The notes beneath the pieces are model-generated. The model was not told the origin of the DNA, did no database searches, and saw only the letters and a list, made by a program, of their open reading frames with translations. From contig JBGTIS010000103.1 of assembly GCA_041745535.1 (NCBI GenBank), forward strand, positions 1-23,036: a DNA stretch of 23,036 nucleotides, read 5' to 3'. Shown in pieces: positions 7,255 through 13,994 of this stretch; position 1 is the first letter of the stretch; each line of letters opens with the position of its first letter. Position numbers and translations under genes: made by a program. The DNA is from JBGTIS01 sp041745535. GTDB taxonomy: Bacteria; Bacteroidota; Bacteroidia; Cytophagales; Cyclobacteriaceae.

Positions 7255-7338
7255 TAATACTCAATTTTCAATGCTCAACAATTCACTAAACTGTGTTTAT
7301 GGCATTGAAAATTGATGAATTAATAAGCCGCGTTAGGC
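7255..7338 (+). repeat. attC-like recombination site 5, last of the array
   Basis: TCAATTTTCAATGC (7261-7274) pairs perfectly with GCATTGAAAATTGA (7302-7315). The right end is GTTAGGC (7332-7338), a perfect GTTRRRY box. The outer left box is not visible and may have been displaced by the palindromic repeat that ends at 7254. Beyond this point gene orientation becomes mixed, so this is the right limit of the array. Confidence 0.55.
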
Positions 7339-7375
7339 TCCATTCGCTTCGGCCAATTGAAAAAGATATGCGACA

Positions 7376-7406
7376 GGATATGGTGATTATACCGGTCATC
7401 ATATCC
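7376..7406 (-). terminator. Possible hairpin terminator after the GH117 gene
   Basis: GGATATGGTGA (7376-7386) and TCATCATATCC (7396-7406) form an 11-bp inverted repeat with one mismatch and a 9-nt loop. It lies 41 bp past the stop of the minus-strand GH117 gene. On that strand a CTTTTTC run appears only about 11 nt further on, so this is a weak candidate. Confidence 0.3.
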
Positions 7407-7446
7407 CACAGTTTATATGAAATTGCTAACAGAAACTAAAATTTTT

Positions 7447-8802
7447 TTATTCTGATTCTTTACGAAGCTTTTCATTCTCTACCACGATTCGCTCCTGTTG
7501 CTTTTGATTCAAACTATGCTGATAATAAAATTCCGGCTTGTAATAATAGTTGTGCTCTTTCATGGCAGGATCATCCATATCCAGGCTTAAATCACAATCG
7601 AACCGCAGCAGAATAGAATGGTTTTCCTCCCAGCCAGTAGCATTGGTAACATGAGCAATTCCCCAGGTAATGCCCCTGCCATCTTTGGTATCGGTAAAAG
7701 CATCGGGAACGAATGGCCCGCCTGCCGTCGGCATAAGTGATACGATCGAGGCAATTTCAAAGTTCACCCCATCTTCAGCATATTGAACCGTAAAATGTTC
7801 GTTGCCATCTTTAATGACCAAGGCGGCTATTCCACTTTTAAAGGGGAAAAGTGTGGTTTCGTGTCCTGAGTTAATCACCGGATTTAATGGATGCTTTGTA
7901 AAAGGCCCCAGTGGATCATCGGCCATGGCCAATCCCTGCATCCGTACCAAACGCGGGTCGCCATCAAAATCAGACTTATAATAGAGGTATATCTTTCCTT
8001 TGTACACCAAAGGATAGGGGTCGTGGATAGAATACTGGTCCCAATCGCCTTCCGCGCCATTGGGTATCACAATTTGGTTGTGTGGTGTCCAGGGTCCATC
8101 GGGCGAATCGGCATAGGATACTGCCACGGGGCAGTCATCGCCGCGTTTGCCACTGGCTTCCATAAAGCCCTGGTAATACAGGTAGTATTTGCCTTTCCAT
8201 ACCAGAATATCTGTAGTGGAAACCGATCGCCAGCCTACCTGGGGCTTTGGCGGACGGGGAACGGCCACGCCTTGTTCTTCCCAGGTAAAACCGTCTTCGC
8301 TGGTGGCATACCAGATTTCAGCCAAATCCCAATCGGTAGAAGGTATGGTGTCGTTGCTTTTTTCAGCCCCTTGCGGTGGCATCGACGTTTCCCGATGCGT
8401 GTACCAAACATAGTACTTCCCATTGGCAAAAATTACTTTAGACGGATCACGCCGTGAGATAGTGCCATCCCCATTGTGGTAATCAAGGCCTTTGAGTTCA
8501 GTGTATTTAAACTGAGAATAAAGTTCATTGTGTCCAGGTCTGGGTGCTGAATACTGGGTGTAATTGCGCTCCATAGCCCGGCTTAGGGGTCTGTTCGGTT
8601 TCTCTTTCGGTAAATTGAATGGGAAACCACCCTGTTCTGCACCTGGTAAGGTACTTTGTTCCGCGTTGGAGTTGCAGGAAAATAACACGAACATGACGAG
8701 GCCACATAAAAGCTGGCATTGAACGATTGAGGCCCAATTGGGTGATCTGAAATGTTTTCTGAATGTGAGTCCCCGAATTGAAGAGAGGTTGAGTGTATGC
8801 AT
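7447..8802 (-). CDS. GH117 anhydro-galactosidase lipoprotein (agar-oligosaccharide hydrolase)
   Basis: The 451-residue protein carries a lipoprotein signal (CGLVMFVLFSC, Cys43) after an unusually long N-terminus and fits family GH117, five-bladed beta-propeller enzymes that release 3,6-anhydro-L-galactose from neoagaro-oligosaccharides. Family-typical blocks are TISRRDPSKVIFANGKYYVW (residues 114-133), TIPSTDWDLAEIWYATS, WRSVSTTDILVWKGKYYLYY, WDQYSIHDPYPLVYKGKIYL and INSGHETTLFPF. Asp119 (RRDPS), Asp261 (HDPYP) and His314/Glu315 (SGHETT) are the probable active-site residues. The gene is intact, whereas sulfatase genes of the same strand further right are broken. Outer-membrane or periplasmic attachment is inferred from the lipobox. 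Some GH117 members act on other substrates, so agar specificity is likely but not proven. Confidence 0.85.
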   Translation of the reverse strand: MHTLNLSSIRGLTFRKHFRSPNWASIVQCQLLCGLVMFVLFSCNSNAEQSTLPGAEQGGFPFNLPKEKPNRPLSRAMERNYTQYSAPRPGHNELYSQFKYTELKGLDYHNGDGTISRRDPSKVIFANGKYYVWYTHRETSMPPQGAEKSNDTIPSTDWDLAEIWYATSEDGFTWEEQGVAVPRPPKPQVGWRSVSTTDILVWKGKYYLYYQGFMEASGKRGDDCPVAVSYADSPDGPWTPHNQIVIPNGAEGDWDQYSIHDPYPLVYKGKIYLYYKSDFDGDPRLVRMQGLAMADDPLGPFTKHPLNPVINSGHETTLFPFKSGIAALVIKDGNEHFTVQYAEDGVNFEIASIVSLMPTAGGPFVPDAFTDTKDGRGITWGIAHVTNATGWEENHSILLRFDCDLSLDMDDPAMKEHNYYYKPEFYYQHSLNQKQQERIVVENEKLRKESE

Positions 8803-9021
8803 AGCGAACTTGTTAATTGTCCTGAAAGATCGCTAAAATATCAATAACGGGTTATAATAGTAACTGGACAAAAACTGTACATGGCAGAATCATCAGCCAT
8901 CAGTTTAAAAAAGATAGGCAGTAAAATATAATGCAGGTTAAGCTCATCTTAAAGATTTTTTATTAAATTGGAGTAATATACTTCCAGCGCGGATTTTTTT
9001 CTGTACAAAAAATCTAATCGT

Positions 9022-10413
9022 ATGAACATCGAATTTTTCATAGGCCGTTTTCATCCCCTGATTGTCCACTTACCCATTGGCTTTCTGCTACTAGCCGGAC
9101 TCATGCAGTTACTGGCGCTAACCTCCAAAAAAAACTACCGTAAGTTGGCGCCTGCCATCTCTTTTACTGTTTTTTGGGGCGCCTGTGCCTGCGTAGCGGC
9201 TTGTCTCATGGGCTGGTTACTTGCAAGGGGCGGTGGCTATGATGAAGAAACTCTGTTTTGGCACAAATGGCTCGGCATCGGATTAACCATTTTGACTTTT
9301 TTCGGATGGCTATTGAAGAACAGAAAATCGCGTTTACCCAATTCAGTATTTTACTTCACGCTGGGACTTATGATCCTACTGATTACAGCTACCGGGCATC
9401 TGGGAGGCAACCTTACTCATGGCAGTACCTATTTATTACAATATGCTCCTCCACTTTTTCAAAATGTGTTTGGGTATCAAACTGATGAAAATAATGTTTC
9501 GATGCGCATACCCTCCACGCCTGATTCTGTGGTAGTGTTTGAACACCTCATTATGCCTGTTTTACAAGCCAAGTGTAGTAGTTGCCATAATGAAACCAAA
9601 ACCAATGGTGGGCTCAACGTAACCACCGTTGAAGATATAATGAATGGGGGAGATTATGGAGATGTATTAGCTGCCGGCAGCCCTCTTGAGAGCGAACTTT
9701 TTCGAAGAATTACCTTGCCCCAAAGTAGTAAGAAGTTTATGCCCCCCAAAGGAGATCCTTTAACTTACAGTGAGCTCAAATTACTCGAATGGTGGATCAT
9801 GAATGGGGCAGTTTTTGAAAATAGACTTTTAGAAGATGAGGTCCCGGCACAAATACATGCCCTTTTGCTCCGTGATTATGGTATCGATACGCATCCCAAA
9901 CCGTATTACGAGGCCGTGACTGTTTCATCATTGTCAGAGGAGGTAATTAATGGTATAGCACAGGCTGGGTTTACAGTACGTCCTTTGGCAGAAGAAAATC
10001 ATTTTCTTGGGATAACATCAAATCTGAGTTCTATAAAATTGGAGCAATTAAAAATGCTTTCAGCGGCCAAAGAACAAATCACATGGCTTGATCTGAGTAA
10101 TCAGGACATAACCGATGAAATGCTGGCGACGATTGGACAATTTACCAATCTTACCAGATTACGACTGGAAAACAATCCAATTTCTGATAGAGGAATAGAG
10201 AATTTGGATGGGTTGGCACATTTGGAATCGCTAAACCTTTACGGTACGGACATTACCAATGAAACTTTAGAGAAACTAGAAAAATTCCCCGCGCTCAAAA
10301 AAATTTATTTGTGGCAAACTGAAGTAAGTACGGAAGCGGTTGAAGCGTTACGGAAAACCCGCCCCGATCTGGAAATAATTATGGGCGTTGGGTTTACCGC
10401 ACAAAATGAGTGA
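9022..10413 (+). CDS. DUF2231 membrane protein with cytochrome c and LRR domains
   Basis: The 463-residue protein joins three parts. Residues 1-125 are a DUF2231-type membrane domain, opening FHPLIVHLPIGFLLLAGLMQ, with about four hydrophobic segments. Residues ~170-265 are a Planctomycete-type cytochrome c: CSSCH heme site at 185-189, GGLNV, AGSPLESELFRRI, MPPKG with Met240 as likely distal ligand, and LLEWWIMNGA. Residues ~335-455 are short leucine-rich repeats (ITWLDLSNQDITDEMLATIG, LTRLRLENNPISDRGIENL, LESLNLYGTDITNETLEKLE). It is probably inner-membrane anchored with heme and LRR in the periplasm. Single gene, with a good terminator downstream. Electron partner unknown. Confidence 0.8.
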   Translation: MNIEFFIGRFHPLIVHLPIGFLLLAGLMQLLALTSKKNYRKLAPAISFTVFWGACACVAACLMGWLLARGGGYDEETLFWHKWLGIGLTILTFFGWLLKNRKSRLPNSVFYFTLGLMILLITATGHLGGNLTHGSTYLLQYAPPLFQNVFGYQTDENNVSMRIPSTPDSVVVFEHLIMPVLQAKCSSCHNETKTNGGLNVTTVEDIMNGGDYGDVLAAGSPLESELFRRITLPQSSKKFMPPKGDPLTYSELKLLEWWIMNGAVFENRLLEDEVPAQIHALLLRDYGIDTHPKPYYEAVTVSSLSEEVINGIAQAGFTVRPLAEENHFLGITSNLSSIKLEQLKMLSAAKEQITWLDLSNQDITDEMLATIGQFTNLTRLRLENNPISDRGIENLDGLAHLESLNLYGTDITNETLEKLEKFPALKKIYLWQTEVSTEAVEALRKTRPDLEIIMGVGFTAQNE

Positions 10414-10465
10414 GAAAATGGGTAAAGAAGCGCCAATAAGCGTTATACTTCGATATTAGCCTGCA

Positions 10466-10505
10466 GCGGGCAGCCATTACCTGATCATGCCCGCATACTT
10501 TTTTT
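10466..10505 (+). terminator. Intrinsic terminator after the DUF2231 gene
   Basis: GCGGGCA (10466-10472) pairs perfectly with TGCCCGC (10488-10494) around a 15-nt loop and is followed by ATAC and seven T residues (10499-10505). It lies 53 bp after the stop codon and overlaps the 3' end of the convergent AraC fragment. Confidence 0.6.
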
Positions 10506-10718
10506 ATAAGCAAAGGGAGAGCATTGTAAAAATTTTTTAAACTGCCGGTAAAAGAAAGGCAGGCTCTCATACCCGCATTCATAACCCACCTGGGCTACCT
10601 GCATGTCGGTTTCTATGAGTAATTTACAAGCCATATTAATTCTGTATTCATTGACGAAGGCAAAAAATGACTTGTTGAGTTTTTTTTTGAAAAACCGACA
10701 GAAGGCAGGTTCGCTCAT
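10485..10718 (-). pseudogene. AraC-type regulator, C-terminal fragment only
   Basis: Only 77 residues remain, covering most of an AraC double HTH: AFCRFFKKKLNKSFFAFVNE (end of the first HTH) and then QVAQVGYECGYESLPFFYRQ with FKKFLQCSPFAYKK (second HTH and the conserved P-x-x-YK end). The usual ~200-residue N-terminal part is absent. The fragment abuts the sulfatase fragment upstream (overlap at 10715-10718), so a deletion joined the two. The ATG at 10718 is an internal Met, not a native start. Probably not functional, since the first HTH is incomplete. Confidence 0.75.
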
Positions 10719-11122
10719 GTATAGGTTTCATAGCCATGCTTTGCCATGAGCCTTCCCCACGTTTGGCTGATAGCAGTAGTATCATGTTCCCTAAAAAGGC
10801 TTTCTTGTTGCTGGGCCCGCCAGATGTACTGACCAGATATTATCATAGAACGGGATGCGACACAAATTGCCCCATGCCAGCCTGCCATGTTGTAGGCATG
10901 GGTAAAGGTAGTACCAGCATTGACCAAACGATCCAGGTTGGGCGTTTGAATCACCTCATTTCCCAGGGCATGTATGGTTTGAAAAGTTTGGTTATCGGTA
11001 AAGAGAAAAACAATGTTAGGGCGCGTTGATTCCTGCTTGGCTTTCCGCTCATCCTTTGAGGGTGTCTGGAAAGCCATGGTTATAAAAATGAACAGCAGTA
11101 ATAGGTTGGTCTTAGTTTTCAT
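10715..11122 (-). pseudogene. Sulfatase, N-terminal fragment
   Basis: The fragment keeps the native start and signal peptide (MKTKTNLLLLFIFITMAFQT) and the first ~110 residues of a formylglycine sulfatase: RPNIVFLFTDNQTFQTIHAL (the metal-binding Asp region), TPNLDRL, and CVASR at the position of the C-x-A/P-x-R maturation signature. It ends after RLMAKHGYETY, exactly where full sulfatases continue with a GKWH segment, and passes at once into the AraC fragment. More than 350 residues including the rest of the active site are missing, so it cannot be active. It starts 9 bp after another sulfatase's stop codon, which points to a former sulfatase operon. Confidence 0.8.
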
Positions 11123-11130
11123 AGTAGTTT

Positions 11131-11521
11131 TTAGTAATCATTTCCTTGTGAACTTGCCTGCTGGGATATATTCCAGGATTGCCACCCGGATACCATTTCT
11201 TTTAATTTTTCCGGTTCCCGATCAGCCAGGTTAACTTCTTCAGCCGGATCATCGATGATATTATAAAGTTCAAAGGTGTTGCCTTCATCCGAGCTGTAAA
11301 TCTTAAATTCGTGACCAATGAATGCCGCCTTTCAAAAGAGAAAGCTAAGTTCTCTTTCCGTTGTTCGGTATCTCCTTTCACGATAGGTAATATATTAATG
11401 CCATCAAAGGGACGACTGTATTTTTCCACATCTACCCCAATGACAATATAACTTAAATTTGCAATCCAAAGGGACGATTTTATAACACTACCCGCGTTTA
11501 TAGTATCTTTGTAATGAATTG
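11131..11521 (-). pseudogene. Second sulfatase, frameshifted C-terminal fragment
   Basis: Read on the minus strand, one frame gives VTIHYKDTINAGSVIKSSLW, VDVEKYSRPFDGINILPIVK and GDTEQRKENLAFSFER. After about 11330 the homology moves to another frame: AAFIGHEFKIYSSDEGNTFE, LYNIIDDPAEEVNLADREPE and SGWQSWNISQQASSQGNDY, stop at 11131. Both parts are typical of sulfatase C-terminal ends, so a small indel near 11325-11335 caused a frameshift. Nothing resembling the first ~300 residues is present upstream. It is broken twice. Confidence 0.75.
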
Positions 11522-11769
11522 TGACTGTGTCCGCAGTCCGATGGAGTTTGCATGAAATTATTGGTTTGGTTACCTCAAATTTCTTGTTTCTCTGTCACAA
11601 CTTCTCTCTTTTTTTCAATTTCCGGATAGGCTCTAAATATGCGGATGAAGTACATGAAATTTCAACAATACTTGAAAGTGAATTATCTAATTTAGAAGAT
11701 ACATTTTCAAATTTTATGAAGTTGAATAAAATCTAGAAAATAAAAATCGCGAATAGGAAGGACTAACTC
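11522..11769 (+). other. Short stretch without a clear gene
   Basis: A + strand frame to 11736 ends SKYADEVHEISTILESELSN and LEDTFSNFMKLNKI, which looks like the coding tail of a helical protein, but the preceding part (from a GTG at 11521) has improbable composition. It is probably a gene remnant, family unknown. AGGAAGGA at about 11755-11762 is a plausible ribosome binding site for the gene at 11770. Confidence 0.3.
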
Positions 11770-12675
11770 ATGAAAATACTGGATCCGAAAGAAGTAACCA
11801 TACCTGAATTTCATAAACATTTTCTGGGCGTAGTAGCTCCGAGGCCAATCGCCTTTGCCAGCACGACAGACCGGTTGGGAAATATAAATTTAAGCCCGTT
11901 TAGTTATTTCAACGTGTTTAGTTCCAATCCGCCCATACTGGTGTTTTCACCTTCCAGCCGGGTTCGCGACAATTCTTCCAAACATACGCTGGATAATGTA
12001 AAAGAACATCCCGAAGTGGTCATTAATATCGCCAATTACAGCATGGTGGAACAAATGTCGCTGGCCAGTACGGAATATGAAAAGGGGGTGAACGAATTTA
12101 ACAAATCAGGACTAACCCCGGTGCCTTCCCTACGGGTGACCCCCCCCCGGGTAAAAGAAGCGCCTGCAGCATTTGAGTGCAAGGTAAATCAGATTATAAA
12201 GCTGGGTAATGAAGGGGGGGCCGGTAATCTGGTAATCTGTGAAGTGATACTAGCTTACTATGCGGAAGAAATTCTGGATGAGAAAACAGGCATTAATCCA
12301 TACAAACTGGATGCGGTAGCGCGTATGGGTGCCAACTATTACTGCCGGGCTAACGAAGCGTCTATCTTTGAAATACCCAAGCCCAATCAGAAGATAGGGA
12401 TGGGGGTAGACCAGATTCCGGAAGCTATCAGAAACAGCAAAATCCTGACGGGCAATAACCTGGGAAGGTTGGGCAATGTGGAGCATTTACCAGACCAAAC
12501 CCTGATTGAGGCAGTAGCCCAAGACCCTGAAGTGGCAGATTTGCTGAAAGCCTATCGGGATAACCCGCGGCAGTTATTAGAGAAATTACACCGGCTGGCA
12601 CAGCGGTATCTGGACGAAGGAGCAGTTGAAAAAGGCTGGTGTGTGTTGCTGCAAGGCCAAAATACTGAGCAGTAG
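11770..12675 (+). CDS. Flavin reductase-family protein
   Basis: The 301-residue cytosolic protein matches the FMN-binding flavin reductase/DIM6-NTAB family. It shows the family opening PRPIAFASTTDRLGNINLSP with FSYFNVFSSNPPILVFSPSS, and later the EAPAAFECKVNQIIKLGNEG and GNLVICEVILAYYAEE region of the split-barrel fold. The C-terminal ~90 residues (GRLGNVEHLPDQTLIEAVAQ onward) are a helical extension seen in longer Bacteroidota members. It probably reduces or binds FMN; its physiological electron acceptor is not evident. An SD-like AGGAAGGA precedes the ATG. It carries a run of nine C (12140-12148) and a run of seven G (about 12214-12220), both in frame in this copy. Confidence 0.85.
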   Translation: MKILDPKEVTIPEFHKHFLGVVAPRPIAFASTTDRLGNINLSPFSYFNVFSSNPPILVFSPSSRVRDNSSKHTLDNVKEHPEVVINIANYSMVEQMSLASTEYEKGVNEFNKSGLTPVPSLRVTPPRVKEAPAAFECKVNQIIKLGNEGGAGNLVICEVILAYYAEEILDEKTGINPYKLDAVARMGANYYCRANEASIFEIPKPNQKIGMGVDQIPEAIRNSKILTGNNLGRLGNVEHLPDQTLIEAVAQDPEVADLLKAYRDNPRQLLEKLHRLAQRYLDEGAVEKGWCVLLQGQNTEQ

Positions 12676-12803
12676 GTATTGCATTCGTGTGAAATTACTT
12701 TTAATTTACCATTGAAAATTACCGCATTCTTTAAATTGATGTAATAAGTTTATAGACATTGCAGTTAGCGTATCAGAAGGGAAACAGACAATTTATTTTC
12801 AGA

Positions 12804-12831
12804 TTTTTGCTATAAGGTACGAGTACATTTG
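12804..12831 (+). promoter_or_regulatory. Possible promoter of the CHAT/TPR operon
   Basis: TACATTTG (12824-12831) matches the Bacteroidota -7 box TAnnTTTG exactly and lies 87 bp before the first operon gene. A TTTTTG (12804-12809) is upstream but only 14 bp away, closer than the usual -33 spacing. A GCCGG/CCGGC inverted repeat (12835-12839 and 12848-12852, 8-nt loop) sits just downstream, near the expected transcript start. Candidate only. Confidence 0.35.
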
Positions 12832-12917
12832 ATAGCCGGATTACTTACCGGCCTGGTGTAATTATATGCATTATTAAAAAGTTCGTCCTTTGTAAATCTT
12901 TGTAACTACCTAAAATT

Positions 12918-13985
12918 ATGGCTTTCTCCGATTTTTTTAATGCTCTATGGAGTACGGTAAAATCTGCTCCTACCTTTGTACCTACTTATATAGAATTCAA
13001 ACCCCAGCAAACCGATCAGGAGGCTGAACTTGAGAAAGTGTTTAACGACAACCAGCACTATTTCAGCATCAGCGTGAATGAAATGTTTCTTACTGAAAAA
13101 AGAAACTGGCACATCAACGTCGATCCGATGGTTTTTTCGGTCTGTAATTTTCAGTACGATGGTAGCAACCTGGAAGTACCTTTTATTATTGGACCGTCCT
13201 CGTTAAACCAGTACAAGCAGTATGTACCGCAGGGCATGCTGTATAAAAACACCCCGGTGGTGGGGATATATCCCTGGCGAGGGGGTAATGTAAGCCTCAG
13301 CATGATTTTGTGTAAAGTTCAGCGACAAAATAACATCGAGAAAATTCTGAATGTAATTGAACAGGTGGCTAACAGCATCGACTTTTCCAAGAGTGTCGGC
13401 AATTTTCTTAAAATAGGCAATGTAATTATGGATGGCGTGGAGGCACTGCTGGGTTTTCAGGAAACCCAACCCATTGTGGGCATTAACAATAATTTCGGTC
13501 AGGCGGCCAACAATACGTTTAAGCCGGGTTATTATGCCCTGGTTAACCACGATCAGGTGGATAAAAGTAAATTTTGGGTAAAAAATAATGAACTGCATTA
13601 TGGCGATAGTATGGCCAGTGCAACCCCTTACCGAAATGATGACTTTGTGCTTTTTAAAATTGGACTGGCCTACAAAAGAGATGATGAACAGTCGTTGCCA
13701 TTTTATCAGGATTATAAAAAAATATATGAATATATAAAAAATCAGGTTGAACTGGATGTGAAGCAGCGGGAAAACCTCAGGAGCAGAATGACACAACTGG
13801 CCGTCGCGATCAAATTAAGCCCCGATTTAACCGAAAAGCAGGCCAATATTGTTTGGATGGAGATGAAAGAAGAAATAGAAAAATTTGTTGGCATGATTAC
13901 CAAACTGGATGCCACCAAGCATGTCAAAGAACTGGAGACTATTGACGCGATCATGAATAAGGCGAAGGATGATTTGAATTTTTAA
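12918..13985 (+). CDS. Unrecognised first gene of the CHAT/TPR operon
   Basis: I do not recognise this 355-residue protein. There is no signal peptide. Residues ~45-135 look beta-rich (HYFSISVNEMFLTEKRNWHI, GIYPWRGGNVSLSMILCKV). Residues ~138-180 form a helical, partly hydrophobic stretch (IEKILNVIEQVANSIDF, VGNFLKIGNVIMDGVEALLG). Residues ~195-250 are again strand-like (FKPGYYALVN, DDFVLFKIGLAYKR). Residues ~262-355 are a charged helical, coiled-coil-like tail. It is 9 bp upstream of the CHAT protease gene with no terminator between. From this position it could be the protease's substrate, effector or adaptor; the hydrophobic central helix would suit a membrane-acting effector. This is inference from context only. 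Confidence 0.7.
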   Translation: MAFSDFFNALWSTVKSAPTFVPTYIEFKPQQTDQEAELEKVFNDNQHYFSISVNEMFLTEKRNWHINVDPMVFSVCNFQYDGSNLEVPFIIGPSSLNQYKQYVPQGMLYKNTPVVGIYPWRGGNVSLSMILCKVQRQNNIEKILNVIEQVANSIDFSKSVGNFLKIGNVIMDGVEALLGFQETQPIVGINNNFGQAANNTFKPGYYALVNHDQVDKSKFWVKNNELHYGDSMASATPYRNDDFVLFKIGLAYKRDDEQSLPFYQDYKKIYEYIKNQVELDVKQRENLRSRMTQLAVAIKLSPDLTEKQANIVWMEMKEEIEKFVGMITKLDATKHVKELETIDAIMNKAKDDLNF

Positions 13986-13994
13986 TAATTTGCT

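Noticed and set aside
731..7338. CRISPR array as explanation of the repeated intergenic structures
   Set aside because: The structures differ in sequence, are spaced by whole genes and form long hairpins; no short identical repeats with unique spacers.
7891..8457. 188-residue + strand frame inside the GH117 gene
   Set aside because: Antisense shadow of a gene with strong family matches.
11504..11511. TATCTTTG, a TAnnTTTG promoter-like box on the + strand
   Set aside because: No -33 TTTG at the right distance, and it lies in the sulfatase remnant with no credible gene directly downstream.
13203..13796. 197-residue minus-strand open frame inside the first CHAT-operon gene
   Set aside because: A shadow of the real gene: hydrophobic composition typical of antisense reading, no start context and no family resemblance.
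12918..13985. Bacterial gasdermin as identity of the first CHAT-operon gene
   Set aside because: Length (355 residues) and the absence of an N-terminal lipidated Cys and of the gasdermin layout do not fit; only the genomic context is similar.
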